A stretch of DNA of 64,000 nucleotides from Rhodanobacter sp. L36 (lineage in GTDB: Bacteria > Pseudomonadota > Gammaproteobacteria > Xanthomonadales > Rhodanobacteraceae), in assembly GCF_009765755.1 (NCBI RefSeq), contig NZ_LMUV01000011.1, forward strand, positions 1,266,890-1,330,889, given 5' to 3'. The notes beneath the pieces were generated by a model that saw only the letters and a list, made by a program, of their open reading frames with translations, did no database searches and was not told the DNA's origin. Position 1 is the first letter of the stretch, and every line of letters starts with the position of its first letter. The position numbers and the translations under genes are program-made. Below are positions 45,287 through 54,914 of the stretch, one piece after another.

Positions 45287-46375
45287 TCACCCGTCGTCCT
45301 CGACAAACAGCACGCGTCGGGTCATGCCGCAGGTGAGGTCGTAGGAAATGGTGCCTGATTGTGTAGCGACGATTTCCGCCGGTAATCCATCACCCCACAA
45401 CGTGACGCGATCACCAACTTTCGCCGTCGGTACGCCACGAAGGTCGACGGTGATCAGGTCCATCGACACACGACCGATCAACGGCACGCGACGTTCGCCC
45501 ACCAGTACAGGCGTGCCTGCGACTGCGCTGCGCGGATAACCGTCGCCGTAACCGACGGCGGCGACGCCCACGTCCATGTGCTCCGGGCAGGTCCAGATGC
45601 CGTTGTAGCCGATGCTTTCGCCGCGTCGTATGCGGTTTATCGCGATCAGTTGCGTGCTAAGCGTCATGGCAGGACGAAAACCGAAATCGGCACCACTCTT
45701 ACCGTCGACGACCGACAACCCGTAAAGCAATCCGCCCGTGCGTACCCAGTCACCGCGCGCTTCCGGCCAGCCAATCACCGCGGCGGAATTGGACAGCGAA
45801 CGCGGCCCGGTAAACATGCGCGTGGCTTCTGAAAAACGCGCGATCTGCGCGGGCGTTTGTTGGTCGTCGAACACTTCGGAATCGGAGAAGTGTGTCATCA
45901 AACCGATGTCGGGATCGATGCCGGCCATCGCGGTCAACCGCGCGTGCACATCGGCCACAAACTCCGGCGCGAAACCCAGTCGATGCATGCCGCTGTCGAT
46001 TTTCAGCCACACCCGCAGTCGACCGCGTGCGGGCGACGCCTGCGCGAGCCACTGCAACTGCGACTCATGATGAACGGTGGCGTCGAGGTGCAGGCGCTGC
46101 ATCTCGTTGATGTCGTTTGCACTATCGGGGCCGGAAAGCACCACGATGCGCTGGCGATGTCCCGCAGCTCGCAGACGCAATCCGTCACCGAGCGCGGCCA
46201 CGGCGAATGCATCGGCATCGTCGTCGAGTGCACGCGCAACGCGCTCAAGCCCGTGGCCGTACGCATCGGCCTTTACCACCGCCATCACCTTCGCTGGCGC
46301 GACCATCGCCTTGATGCGTGCGAGGTTGTGACGCAGTGCGCCCAGATGGATGGTGGCGACGGTGGTGCGGCTCAT
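45287..46375 (-). CDS. alr: alanine racemase
   Basis: A 362-residue fold-type III PLP enzyme. The PLP Lys is in VMAVVKADAYGHG near residue 35, the catalytic Tyr in SIGYNGIWTCPEHMDVGVAAVGYGDGYPR near 260, and MTHFSDSEVFDD, GRVSMDLITVDL are family segments. It makes D-alanine for peptidoglycan. It is between dnaB (19 bp gap) and radA. Confidence 0.95.
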   Translation of the reverse strand: MSRTTVATIHLGALRHNLARIKAMVAPAKVMAVVKADAYGHGLERVARALDDDADAFAVAALGDGLRLRAAGHRQRIVVLSGPDSANDINEMQRLHLDATVHHESQLQWLAQASPARGRLRVWLKIDSGMHRLGFAPEFVADVHARLTAMAGIDPDIGLMTHFSDSEVFDDQQTPAQIARFSEATRMFTGPRSLSNSAAVIGWPEARGDWVRTGGLLYGLSVVDGKSGADFGFRPAMTLSTQLIAINRIRRGESIGYNGIWTCPEHMDVGVAAVGYGDGYPRSAVAGTPVLVGERRVPLIGRVSMDLITVDLRGVPTAKVGDRVTLWGDGLPAEIVATQSGTISYDLTCGMTRRVLFVEDDG

Positions 46376-46394
46376 CGTGAGCGAAAATGCCGGA

Positions 46395-47789
46395 TCAATC
46401 GAACGAGCCGACGAACGAATCCGGCGCGTAGTTCTCGAACTTGGTGTAGTGGCCGAGGAAGGTCAGCTTGCAGGTGTCGGTCGGGCCGTTTCGCTGCTTG
46501 CCGATGATGATTTCGGCCATGCCCTTGTCCGGCGACTCCTTGTTGTAGTACTCGTCGCGGTAGATGAACATGATCACGTCGGCATCCTGCTCGATGGCGC
46601 CGGACTCGCGCAGGTCGGACATCATCGGGCGCTTGTCCGCGCGTTGTTCCAGCGAGCGGTTCAACTGCGAGAGAGCGATCACCGGCACGTTCAACTCCTT
46701 GGCAAGGCCTTTGAGTGAACGCGAAATTTCTGAAATTTCGGTGGCGCGGTTCTCCTTGTTGCCGGGCACCTGCATCAGTTGCAGGTAATCGATCACGATC
46801 AGGCCCAGTCCACCGTGTTCGCGATGCAGCCGACGCGAGCGCGAGCGCAATTCCACCGGTGACAAACTCGGCGTGTCGTCGATGAAGATCTTGGCATCGG
46901 ACAGGATCTGGATGGCGTTGGAGACGCGCGGCCAGTCTTCTTCTTGCAGGTCGCCGTTGCGCAGATGCTGCTGATGGATGCGACCTACCGACGAAATCAG
47001 ACGGAAAGCCAACTGCGACGCAGACATTTCCATCGAAAACACAACGACCGCTTTCTTGCCGCGGATCGCTGCGGTCTCGGCAATATTCAGCGCGAAAGCG
47101 GTTTTACCCATCGACGGGCGTGCCGCGACGATGATCAGGTCCGATGGCTGCAGACCGGACGTGAGGTTGTCCAGATCGTTGAAGCCGGTGGTCACGCCGG
47201 TGAGCTGACCGCGATTCTCGTAGCGTTCGGTGAGCAAGCGGAACGCATCCTTCACTGCCTCGCGCATCGAGACGGAATCCTTCTTGCCGCGCGCGCCGGA
47301 TTCAGCGATGTGAAACACTCGTTGCTCGGCGTTCTCCAGCACTTCCTGGACGCTGCGACCTTCGGGACGGTAGCCGTCCTCCGTGATCGATGTACCAGCG
47401 TCGATCAGCTGGCGCATCACCGATTTCTCGCGAACGATTTCCGCGTAGGCCGTGATGTTCGCGGCACTCGGCGTGCTGTTGGCAAGCTCGATGAGATAGC
47501 CCGCGCCGCCGACCATCTCGGCCAGGCCGTTGCTTTCGAACCAGTCGCCCAATGTCACCGCATCACACGGCATGCCCTTGTTGGCCAGCTCGTTGATCGC
47601 ACGCCAGATCAGTCGATGATCCTTGCGGTAGAAATCCTGTTCGGCCAGCTTGTCGGCCACTTTATCCAGCGCGTCCGGCGCGAGCATCAGTCCACCAAGC
47701 ACCGCCTGTTCGCCATCGATGGAATGCGGCGGCACGCGCAAGGCTTCGATGGCAGGCGAGGAGGATTTGCGTTCTGGCACGAAGGACAT
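46395..47789 (-). CDS. dnaB: replicative DNA helicase DnaB
   Basis: A 464-residue helicase with an N-terminal helical domain (PHSIDGEQAVLGGLML) and a RecA-type C-terminal ATPase: Walker A ARPSMGKTAFALN near residue 220, VVFSMEMSASQL, LIVIDYLQLM and SRSLKGLAKELNVPVIALSQLNR. It is the replication-fork helicase loaded by DnaA/DnaC. Upstream, 47893-47922 contains a perfect DnaA-box 9-mer plus two weak ones. Confidence 0.97.
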   Translation of the reverse strand: MSFVPERKSSSPAIEALRVPPHSIDGEQAVLGGLMLAPDALDKVADKLAEQDFYRKDHRLIWRAINELANKGMPCDAVTLGDWFESNGLAEMVGGAGYLIELANSTPSAANITAYAEIVREKSVMRQLIDAGTSITEDGYRPEGRSVQEVLENAEQRVFHIAESGARGKKDSVSMREAVKDAFRLLTERYENRGQLTGVTTGFNDLDNLTSGLQPSDLIIVAARPSMGKTAFALNIAETAAIRGKKAVVVFSMEMSASQLAFRLISSVGRIHQQHLRNGDLQEEDWPRVSNAIQILSDAKIFIDDTPSLSPVELRSRSRRLHREHGGLGLIVIDYLQLMQVPGNKENRATEISEISRSLKGLAKELNVPVIALSQLNRSLEQRADKRPMMSDLRESGAIEQDADVIMFIYRDEYYNKESPDKGMAEIIIGKQRNGPTDTCKLTFLGHYTKFENYAPDSFVGSFD

Positions 47790-47892
47790 CGATTTACCTC
47801 ACGGGACGACAGGCAACGCACCGATGCGTCGGCGTCAGTCACACCGACAAGCATCATACGCGGCGTCATCTCATCAGCCGAGACAATAACTC

Positions 47893-47922
47893 TGTGGATA
47901 ACCTGTGGGTTGCTGTGGACAG
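47893..47922. promoter_or_regulatory. DnaA-box-like triplet upstream of dnaB
   Basis: TGTGGATAA (47893-47901) is a perfect reverse DnaA box. TGTGGGTTG (47904-47912) and TGTGGACAG (47914-47922) follow in the same orientation with 11- and 10-bp start-to-start spacing and share TGTGG. They lie about 105-130 bp upstream of the dnaB start, so DnaA could act on dnaB transcription. Confidence 0.45.
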
Positions 47923-47939
47923 AACGGGCACAGATGCGC

Positions 47940-47989
47940 TTTGCGAAATGGATATTCGCAAAGAAAACGGGCGCCCGAAGGCGCCCGTT
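47940..47989. terminator. rplI terminator followed by a second hairpin
   Basis: On the minus strand the stem AACGGGCGCC / GGCGCCCGTT (47966-47975 and 47980-47989, 4-nt loop) is followed by TTCTTTG, ending rplI transcription. The next 23 bp form a second stem, TTTGCGAA (47940-47947) / TTCGCAAA (47955-47962). Confidence 0.8.
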
Positions 47990-48014
47990 CCGTACTTTGG
48001 TTTGCGGCGACGAC

Positions 48015-48464
48015 TTAGTTGTCGCCGACCACGATCACCTTCACCGTGGTGTGCACGTCGGCATGCAGATGCAGCGCAACGTCATACTCGCCGGTGTTGC
48101 GAAGCGGGCCTTCGCCCAGAATCACTTCACCCTTGTTGACGGTATGACCTGCCGCCGCCAGAGCCTCGGCGATATCGCGCGGACCAACCGAACCGAACAG
48201 CTTGCCCTCGGCGCTGGCGTGAGCGGAGATCGTCACCGACGCATCGGCCAACTTGGTCTTGCGTGCTTCGGCATCGGCCAGGGCGGAGTTGGCCTTGGCT
48301 TCGTATTCGGCGCGACGCTGTTCGAACGCAGCCAGATTCGCGGCATTGACGCGAACGGCCTTGCCCTGCGGCAGGAGGAAATTACGACCGTAGCCGGGCT
48401 TCACGACGACCTTGTCGCCGAGCGTGCCGAGGCCGCGGACTTTCTGCAGGAGAATGAGTTCCAT
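48015..48464 (-). CDS. rplI: 50S ribosomal protein L9
   Basis: A 149-residue L9: [37 protein letters not shown] (N-terminal domain), a long central helix and a C-terminal RNA-binding domain ([20 protein letters not shown]). Standard length. It ends the rpsF-rpsR-rplI group and is followed by a terminator and the dnaB promoter region. Confidence 0.97.
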   Translation of the reverse strand: MELILLQKVRGLGTLGDKVVVKPGYGRNFLLPQGKAVRVNAANLAAFEQRRAEYEAKANSALADAEARKTKLADASVTISAHASAEGKLFGSVGPRDIAEALAAAGHTVNKGEVILGEGPLRNTGEYDVALHLHADVHTTVKVIVVGDN

Positions 48465-48533
48465 GATGGTTCCTTTTCGTTAGCGCCGGTGTGGCCCGAC
48501 GCAGCCAGGACGGTTGTCCGAAGGTTATCCGAA

Positions 48534-48558
48534 TTGCGCCCGACGATATCGGGCGCAA
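48534..48558. other. 10-bp hairpin between rpsR and rplI
   Basis: TTGCGCCCGA (48534-48543) and TCGGGCGCAA (48549-48558) form a perfect stem with a 5-nt loop in the 131-bp space between rpsR and rplI. No T-run follows, so it may be an RNA processing or partial-attenuation site inside the ribosomal operon. Confidence 0.45.
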
Positions 48559-48595
48559 CAACCAGCCGCTGCCCGAAGGCTGCGGCTGGCCACGA

Positions 48596-48826
48596 TCAGA
48601 CGTCGTGGTTGTCGGTGTACGGCAGCAGCGAGAGGAAGCGTGCGCGCTTGATCGCGGTGGCTAGCTGACGCTGGTAGCGCGCCTTGGTACCGGTGATGCG
48701 GCTCGGCACGATCTTGCCGTTCTCGGTGACGTACTGACGCAGCGTGTTGAGATCCTTGTAGTCGATCTCTTTCACGTCTTCGGCGGTGAAGCGGCAGAAC
48801 TTGCGGCGGCGGAAAAATTTGGACAT
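48596..48826 (-). CDS. rpsR: 30S ribosomal protein S18
   Basis: A 76-residue S18: [25 protein letters not shown], then [19 protein letters not shown] and [18 protein letters not shown]. This is the standard length and sequence; the Cys at position 11 is as in E. coli. It lies 14 bp downstream of rpsF in the usual S6-S18-L9 order. Confidence 0.97.
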   Translation of the reverse strand: MSKFFRRRKFCRFTAEDVKEIDYKDLNTLRQYVTENGKIVPSRITGTKARYQRQLATAIKRARFLSLLPYTDNHDV

Positions 48827-48840
48827 GGTCTGGATTCCTA

Positions 48841-49269
48841 TCAGTCGCTGTCGCGATCGTTGTCGTCGTCGCGGTCACGACCGCGGCCTTCGCTTTCGCC
48901 ATCGTCGTCGTCGCGGCGACGCGAGGTCTTGGCATCATCCTTTTCCTTGCTCTTCAGGATGAAGGACGGCTCGGAATCGGCTTCGTCGCGACGCACCACC
49001 AGGTGGCGCAGCACGGCGTCGTTGAAGCGGAAACCCGACTCCAACTCGTTCAGCGCGTTCTGGCTGACTTCGATGTTGATCAGCACGTAATGTGCCTTGG
49101 CCAGGTTCACGATCGGATAGGCCAGCTGACGACGGCCCCAGTCTTCCAGACGGTGGATCTTGCCGCCATCCGTCTCGATCAGCGCTTTGTAGCGCTCGAT
49201 CATGGCGGGAACCTGCTCGCTCTGGTCAGGGTGGACCAGAAACACGACTTCGTAATGACGCAGCGTCAT
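48841..49269 (-). CDS. rpsF: 30S ribosomal protein S6 with acidic/Arg C-terminal tail
   Basis: A 142-residue S6: [20 protein letters not shown] at the start, [20 protein letters not shown], and [15 protein letters not shown], the normal core of about 100 residues. The last 40 residues form a charged tail ([20 protein letters not shown] and further Asp/Arg/Gly residues). E. coli S6 carries a poly-Glu tail added by RimK, so a genetically encoded acidic tail is notable. The ATG at 49269 fits; the long upstream frame is not coding. First gene of the S6-S18-L9 operon. Confidence 0.96.
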   Translation of the reverse strand: MTLRHYEVVFLVHPDQSEQVPAMIERYKALIETDGGKIHRLEDWGRRQLAYPIVNLAKAHYVLINIEVSQNALNELESGFRFNDAVLRHLVVRRDEADSEPSFILKSKEKDDAKTSRRRDDDDGESEGRGRDRDDDNDRDSD

Positions 49270-49470
49270 CGTTAGGTAACTCCTTGTGGATGCGGCCTCG
49301 CGGCCTCGCAGCCTCCCGCCGTTGCGGTGAGGCAAGTACCGTCGACGCCCAAACGGGCGCGGACAGAAGCGGAATTGTAAGCGGCGGCACAAGCTGGGCG
49401 CAAGCTATTGATGTGAAAGGCGTCGAACCTTCGGGGCCGCCAGCGTGGCGATTTCAAACCGGAATGACAC

Positions 49471-49797
49471 TCAGCCGACGGTAAAACTCTCGCCGCAGCC
49501 ACACTCGCCGGTCGCATTCGGGTTATGAAAGACAAAGCTGGCGTTGAGTCCCTGGCGCTGAAAATCGATCACGGTGCCCTCTACCAGAGCCAGGCTCTTG
49601 TCGTTGACGATCAGCGGCAGGCCATCAATTTCCACAAGCTGATCGCCCTTGCCTATCGCATCAGCCAGATCCACTACATAAGCGAAACCCGAGCAGCCAG
49701 TGCGCTTCACGCCAAACCGCACGCCCGCCGCCGTCGGCGTGACGGACAGGAAGTGGCGCATGCGTTCGCTGGCGGCTGGCGTAATGGTGATGGTCAT
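49471..49797 (-). CDS. erpA: A-type Fe-S carrier (HesB/IscA/ErpA family)
   Basis: A 108-residue A-type carrier with three conserved cysteines, one in [10 protein letters not shown] and two in [11 protein letters not shown]. It accepts a Fe-S cluster and delivers it to apo-proteins. ErpA is preferred over IscA/SufA because it stands outside any isc/suf operon and close to asnS, but the subfamily is not certain. It is divergent from asnS (184 bp). Confidence 0.85.
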   Translation of the reverse strand: MTITITPAASERMRHFLSVTPTAAGVRFGVKRTGCSGFAYVVDLADAIGKGDQLVEIDGLPLIVNDKSLALVEGTVIDFQRQGLNASFVFHNPNATGECGCGESFTVG

Positions 49798-49981
49798 AGC
49801 GATGAGTGCTTGCGAAGTGTTGGGTGCAGATACCTGCCTGCGTAGTCGCGGGCCGGGCGATAGCTACATTATCATGGTGCTCTTGCGCGCCGCGTGCGCC
49901 CGTCTTCATTACACACGCCGATACGAGGCGGTCGCTCCGCGACCCAGCCGATATGCGGCATCCAGCAGGGAGTTTCAATCC

Positions 49982-51397
49982 ATGGCCGTGGTTAGCCCGA
50001 CGATTTGCAGCGTGAAACAAGCCTTGTCCGGCTCCATCGAGGCTAACAGCGCAGTCACCGTGCGCGGTTGGGTACGCACGATTCGTGATTCCAAGGGCGG
50101 CCTGTCCTTCGTCAACGTAACCGATGGCTCGTGCTTCGATCCGATCCAGGCGGTGGTCACTGACAAGGTGGCCAACTTCGAAAGCGAGGTGAAGCACCTC
50201 ACCACCGGTGCAGGCCTGATTGTCACCGGCACACTGGTTGCCTCGCAGGGCAAGGGGCAGCGTTTCGAAATCCAGGCCGAAACGGTCGAGGTCACGGGCT
50301 TCGTGGACGATCCGCTGACCTACCCGATCCAGCCCAAGCCACACACGATGGAGTTCCTGCGCGAAGTCGCTCATCTGCGTCCGCGCACCAACCTCTTCGG
50401 CGCGGTGACGCGTGTGCGGCACACGATGATGACGGCGATCCATCGCCACCTCACCGAACAGGGTTTCTTCTGGATCAACACGCCGATCATCACGACTTCC
50501 GATGCGGAAGGCGCCGGCGACATGTTTCGCCTGTCCACGCTGGACTTGGCCAACCTGCCGCGCGACGACAAAGGCAAGATCGACTTCCGCAAGGATTTCT
50601 TCGGTCGTGAGGCATTCCTCACTGTTTCGGGCCAGCTCAATGTCGAGGCGTATTGCCTGGCGATGAGCAAGGTCTACACGTTCGGCCCGACATTCCGTGC
50701 AGAAAATTCCAACACGCCACGTCACCTCGCCGAGTTCTGGATGGTCGAACCGGAAATCGCCTTTGCGGATCTTGCTGCCGATGCCGACTGCGCCGAAGCG
50801 TTCCTGAAGGCAATCTTCAAAGCCGTGCTGGACGAGCGCGCCGACGACATGGCGTTCTTCGCCGAACGCGTAACGCCGGATGCAATCAGCCGTCTAGAAG
50901 CTTTTATTGCCAAACCGTTCGAGCGGATCGACTATACTGATGCCATCGCGATACTGCAGAAGTCCGGGCAGAAGTTCGAATACCCGGTCGCCTGGGGCAT
51001 CGATCTGCAAACCGAGCACGAGCGTTACCTGGCCGAGAAACATATTGGCCGTCCCGTGGTCGTAATGAATTACCCCGAGAAAATCAAGGCGTTCTACATG
51101 CGCTTGAACGATGACGAAAAGACCGTCGCCGCCATGGACGTGCTTGCGCCGGGCATTGGCGAAATCATCGGTGGCGCGCAGCGCGAAGAACGGCTGGATT
51201 ACCTCGACCGGCGCATGGCGCAGTTCGGCCTGGACGTCGAAACGTACGGCTGGTACCGCGACTTGCGCCGTTACGGCACGGTGCCGCACGCCGGCTTCGG
51301 ACTCGGCTTCGAGCGTCTGCTGGTCTACGTCTGCGGTCTCGCAAACATCCGCGATGCCATTCCCTATCCGCGTGCCGCCGGCACGGCCGAATTCTGA
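49982..51397 (+). CDS. asnS: asparaginyl-tRNA synthetase
   Basis: A 471-residue class IIb synthetase: an N-terminal OB-fold anticodon-binding domain ([20 protein letters not shown]), then the catalytic core with motif 2 in [21 protein letters not shown] and motif 3 in [17 protein letters not shown]. The Pro/Asn discrimination around [13 protein letters not shown] fits AsnRS and not AspRS. It charges tRNA-Asn directly. The frame is open back to 49700, but the ATG at 49982 is where the family starts. Confidence 0.97.
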   Translation: MAVVSPTICSVKQALSGSIEANSAVTVRGWVRTIRDSKGGLSFVNVTDGSCFDPIQAVVTDKVANFESEVKHLTTGAGLIVTGTLVASQGKGQRFEIQAETVEVTGFVDDPLTYPIQPKPHTMEFLREVAHLRPRTNLFGAVTRVRHTMMTAIHRHLTEQGFFWINTPIITTSDAEGAGDMFRLSTLDLANLPRDDKGKIDFRKDFFGREAFLTVSGQLNVEAYCLAMSKVYTFGPTFRAENSNTPRHLAEFWMVEPEIAFADLAADADCAEAFLKAIFKAVLDERADDMAFFAERVTPDAISRLEAFIAKPFERIDYTDAIAILQKSGQKFEYPVAWGIDLQTEHERYLAEKHIGRPVVVMNYPEKIKAFYMRLNDDEKTVAAMDVLAPGIGEIIGGAQREERLDYLDRRMAQFGLDVETYGWYRDLRRYGTVPHAGFGLGFERLLVYVCGLANIRDAIPYPRAAGTAEF

Positions 51398-51413
51398 GTA
51401 TTCAAACCTGCCA

Positions 51414-52241
51414 ATGTCACATCGTTTCCTCACCATCGCCCTGCTTGCTTTCGCCGTGCTGCTCGGCGGATGTCATACGGCGAAGATTCTGATTCCTCCC
51501 AACCTGCGGCCGCCCAGCGAAAACTCCGGCGACAACCTCAAGCAGGCGGCGAAAAAATTGCAGGACGCATCGCCATGCTGCAGCAGTTTTGCCGACTTCT
51601 CCTACGAGACGATGCTGCCCTGGCAGCCACAGAAATTCGTGATGGGCGTCGGCAGCATGGTGGCCAACCTCAACGGCGCGCACAGCTATTTCGTCGCTTT
51701 TCGCCTGCCTGAAAATGCCAAGGTGCCCTACCGCGTCGCATTGAAATCGGAATTGAATGGCCGCTGGCTGCATACCAGTTATCTCTTCGCTCCGACCATC
51801 GTGATGCTCGACGACGGATTCCAGCCGATCCACAGCGAAGACGTCGGACTGTGCGAACACATGGGCTGGAGCGATGAAACCACCGGCGCATTCGGCAGCT
51901 TTACCGTGGACAGCGCCAAGGCCCGCTACCTGCTGGTCTACAGCTCGGCTGCGCAACAGGCGGGCAAGACCTATTGGGAGCAATCGCCCGCGTCGGTTCC
52001 CACCAGCACCGCAGCAACGCTCCAGATGAATACCGCCGGCAGCTTCAGCGTGCCGCACGGTCCCGACGGTTCGGTGTGGGTCGGCATGATGAACAAGACC
52101 TATGCCAAGGCCGTCGGCAGTGCGATCTGCAAGAAGGCCGCCGATGGCAATGGCCTGCTTAATACCATCCGCACTGCCATTCCGATTCCGTGGAGCAGCG
52201 ACAAATCCAAGGGCAGCACGCCGGTCAGCAGCACGCAATGA
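51414..52241 (+). CDS. lipoprotein with MalM-like domain
   Basis: A 275-residue protein with a lipoprotein signal (MSHRFLTIALLAFAVLLGGC; Cys20 as lipidation site). The mature part contains MVANLNGAHSYFVAFRLPEN, LFAPTIVMLDDGFQPI and a YAKAVGSA segment, resembling MalM/MalM-like envelope proteins (the E. coli MalM is of unknown function in the maltose operon). No maltose genes are near. It follows asnS by 16 bp, and its stop overlaps the next start (ATGA, 52238-52241). Confidence 0.6.
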   Translation: MSHRFLTIALLAFAVLLGGCHTAKILIPPNLRPPSENSGDNLKQAAKKLQDASPCCSSFADFSYETMLPWQPQKFVMGVGSMVANLNGAHSYFVAFRLPENAKVPYRVALKSELNGRWLHTSYLFAPTIVMLDDGFQPIHSEDVGLCEHMGWSDETTGAFGSFTVDSAKARYLLVYSSAAQQAGKTYWEQSPASVPTSTAATLQMNTAGSFSVPHGPDGSVWVGMMNKTYAKAVGSAICKKAADGNGLLNTIRTAIPIPWSSDKSKGSTPVSSTQ

Positions 52242-52552
52242 TCACGCTCTATATCGCGCTGCTCGCCGGTGGCGTCGTATTTTTCGTGTTGTCGTACATC
52301 GCGCTTTTCATGCTGGCTCGGCGCATGAGAACGCGTTATCCGCAGCAGTGGAAAATCATTGCGGAGCCGGAACAAGGCCGAAGCAACGCGCTGCGTACTT
52401 GGGTGCGTCTACAACACGCGGTCCGTTCACCCGCCCTGCCCGCGCTGGAAGACAAAAAGTTGAACGGCTGGCGCACCGTATGGCGCTGCAGCCCTCCACT
52501 GGGCTGGCTGTGTTTTCTGGGCGCATTGGCTATGCGTTTTCTGCTGCGGTGA
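52238..52552 (+). CDS. small two-helix membrane protein
   Basis: A 104-residue protein with an N-terminal membrane helix (ITLYIALLAGGVVFFVLSYIA), a basic loop of about 60 residues (ARRMRTRYPQQWKIIAEPEQ...), and a C-terminal helix (GWLCFLGALAMRFLL). I recognise no family. It is translationally coupled to the MalM-like lipoprotein gene, so the two may work together in the envelope. SDR follows after 16 bp. Confidence 0.6.
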   Translation: MITLYIALLAGGVVFFVLSYIALFMLARRMRTRYPQQWKIIAEPEQGRSNALRTWVRLQHAVRSPALPALEDKKLNGWRTVWRCSPPLGWLCFLGALAMRFLLR

Positions 52553-52568
52553 TATTTAAGGAGACGCC

Positions 52569-53357
52569 ATGCAACTGGAGTTGAGCGGACGCCACGCGCT
52601 GGTCTGCGGCGCATCCAAGGGCATCGGTCGCGCGACGGCCATTGAACTGGCCGAACTCGGCGCCAGCGTCACCTTGCTCGCCCGATCCGGCGAAGCGCTC
52701 AAGGAAGTCGCAAACGCATTGCAACAACGCGACGGCCAGCAGCACGACTGGCGCAGTGTCGACATGCTGGACACCGCTGGTTTGCAGTCGACCGTCACAG
52801 AACTGGCTGCGAAACAGCCGGTGCATATCCTGATCAACAACACCGGTGGCCCGCCAGCGGGCCTGGCGCACACCGCGGAGAGCACGGCCTTCGAGATCGC
52901 CTTCAGGCAGCATCTGCTCGCAGGCCAGGCGCTCGTGCAGGCAGTCTTGCCGGGAATGCGCGCAAGCGGTTTCGGCCGAATCATCAACGTGATTTCTACC
53001 TCCGTGAAGGAACCCATCGCAGGGCTTGGCGTGTCGAACACCGTGCGTGCAGCGGTCGCTGCATGGGCCAAGACCTTGTCGGGCGAACTCGCCGCCGATG
53101 GCATCACCGTCAACAACGTGCTGCCTGGCTACACGCGAACGGATCGCCTGAATGGCTTGCTGGCTTTGCAGGCCGCGGCGAGTGGCCGAAGCGAAGACGA
53201 CATCGCCAAGGACATGCTGGCCACGGTTCCCGCTCGCCGCTTTGGCGAAGCGAGTGAAATCGCCGCAGTCATCGCATTCCTCTGCTCACCTGCGGCGGGC
53301 TACGTCAACGGCGTCAGCATCGCCGTGGACGGTGGCCGCACGCGTGCATTGAGTTGA
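52569..53357 (+). CDS. atypical SDR-family protein lacking Tyr/Lys, aminomuconate block
   Basis: A 262-residue short-chain dehydrogenase-fold protein. The nucleotide motif is CGASKGIG (13-20) and NNTGG (90-94) replaces NNAG. The active-site Tyr and Lys of YxxxK are Ser156 and Arg160 in GVSNTVRAA; only the Ser in VISTSV (143-145) is kept. The C-terminal NVLPGYTRTDRL and GVSIAVDGGRTR are typical. Classical oxidoreductase chemistry is therefore unlikely. Adjacent genes encode a semialdehyde dehydrogenase and RidA-type deaminase, so it may act in the 2-aminomuconate branch, possibly as a binding or isomerising partner. GGAG precedes the ATG by 6 nt. Confidence 0.85.
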   Translation: MQLELSGRHALVCGASKGIGRATAIELAELGASVTLLARSGEALKEVANALQQRDGQQHDWRSVDMLDTAGLQSTVTELAAKQPVHILINNTGGPPAGLAHTAESTAFEIAFRQHLLAGQALVQAVLPGMRASGFGRIINVISTSVKEPIAGLGVSNTVRAAVAAWAKTLSGELAADGITVNNVLPGYTRTDRLNGLLALQAAASGRSEDDIAKDMLATVPARRFGEASEIAAVIAFLCSPAAGYVNGVSIAVDGGRTRALS

Positions 53358-53408
53358 GCCTCGCCAACGTCAGTGCAATTGCCTCACGCTGGTTTTAAGC
53401 TTGCGCCG

Positions 53409-54875
53409 ATGTCCCCATTGCGCCTCACCAATCTGATCGACGGACGCCTGCAGGCGCCGCATCACGATGCGTGGCTCGATGTGCACGAGCCCGCCGCCGG
53501 TTCCGTCTTCGCGCTTTGCCCCGATTCCTCTTCGTCGGATGTCGACGCCGCTGTCGACGCCGCATCGCATGCCGCGCCCGGTTGGGCCAGCACGCCAGCG
53601 GACCAGCGCGCGCGTTTGTTGCAAAAACTGGCGCAGCTGATCGAGTCACGGCTTGAGGAATTCGCCGCACTGGAATCACGCGACAGTGGTAAGCCACTGG
53701 TGCTTGCGCGCACGGTGGACATCCCACGCGCCATAAGCAACCTGCGTTACTTCGCCGCCGCGGCGATGACTATGGGCAGCGAATCGCACACGATGGAAAC
53801 CGGGCTTCCGGGCACAGGTGCCATCAACTACACATTGCGCCAACCGCTCGGTGTGGTTGGCTGCATCAGCCCGTGGAATCTGCCGCTCTATCTCTTTACC
53901 TGGAAGATCGCCCCGGCACTCGCTGCGGGCAATACGGTCGTGGCCAAGCCCTCGGAAATCACGCCATGCACCGCGGCGTTGCTTGGCGAACTGAGCATTG
54001 AGGCAGGTTTTCCGAAGGGTGTGCTGAACATCGTTCAAGGTCGTGGCCCATCGGTCGGACAAGCCATCGTGGAGCACGCGCTAATCAAGGCAGTGTCGTT
54101 CACCGGCAGCACGGCGACCGGCTCACACATTGCCGCAGTGGCCGCCACGCAGTTCAAGAAAGTGTCGTTGGAGATGGGCGGGAAAAATCCCGCCATCGTG
54201 TTCGCAGATGCCGATTTGTCGGATGCGAATCTCGACACCATTGTTCGCTCGGGCTTCGCCAATCAAGGCGAAATCTGTCTGTGCGGATCGCGCCTGCTGG
54301 TGCAACGTTCGATCTACGAAACTTTTCGCGAGCGTTATCTCGATCGCGTTCGCGCGCTCGCCGTTGGCGACCCGAATGAACGCACAAGCGATCTCGGCGC
54401 GATGGTTTCCGAAGCGCACTACAACAAAGTGCTGGGTTGCATCGAACGGGCGAGTGCTGAAGGCGGCACGATTCTCTGCGGCGGTGACAGCGTTCGCGTG
54501 GCCGGCCGTTGCGAGAGCGGCTGGTTCATCGCTCCCACGGTCGTTGAGGGTTTGCCCCGCGCGGCACAGACCAATCAACAGGAAATTTTCGGGCCGGTGG
54601 TGAGCCTGATTCCGTTCGACGACGAAAGCGAAGCGCTGGCGATCGCCAACGACAGCCGCTACGGTCTCGCCGCATCCGTCTGGACGCAGGATCTATCCCG
54701 CGCGCATCGTCTTTCGGGACAGCTCGACTTCGGCATCGTGTGGATCAACTGCTGGATGATGCGCGATCTGCGCACACCGTTCGGCGGCAGCAAGCAATCC
54801 GGCATGGGTCGCGAAGGCGGCATCGAGGCCATGCACTTCTTCACCCAGACCAGAAATATCTGCGTCCGTTACTGA
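53409..54875 (+). CDS. 2-aminomuconate/2-hydroxymuconate semialdehyde dehydrogenase-type ALDH
   Basis: A 488-residue aldehyde dehydrogenase: Glu in SLEMGGKNPAIVFADADL near residue 255, catalytic Cys in NQGEICLCGSRLLVQ near 290, and FTGSTATGSHIA. The ECLCG-type loop and overall sequence match aminomuconate- and hydroxymuconate-semialdehyde dehydrogenases (ALDH8 branch). It would oxidise 2-aminomuconate semialdehyde, the product of the ACMSD encoded at 7.2 kb, to 2-aminomuconate. The ATG at 53409 is used. The downstream RidA-type gene would take the next step. Confidence 0.87.
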   Translation: MSPLRLTNLIDGRLQAPHHDAWLDVHEPAAGSVFALCPDSSSSDVDAAVDAASHAAPGWASTPADQRARLLQKLAQLIESRLEEFAALESRDSGKPLVLARTVDIPRAISNLRYFAAAAMTMGSESHTMETGLPGTGAINYTLRQPLGVVGCISPWNLPLYLFTWKIAPALAAGNTVVAKPSEITPCTAALLGELSIEAGFPKGVLNIVQGRGPSVGQAIVEHALIKAVSFTGSTATGSHIAAVAATQFKKVSLEMGGKNPAIVFADADLSDANLDTIVRSGFANQGEICLCGSRLLVQRSIYETFRERYLDRVRALAVGDPNERTSDLGAMVSEAHYNKVLGCIERASAEGGTILCGGDSVRVAGRCESGWFIAPTVVEGLPRAAQTNQQEIFGPVVSLIPFDDESEALAIANDSRYGLAASVWTQDLSRAHRLSGQLDFGIVWINCWMMRDLRTPFGGSKQSGMGREGGIEAMHFFTQTRNICVRY

Positions 54876-54914
54876 ATCAATCGCGCGACGTCGTCGCATG
54901 AAACGGGAGTTCTC

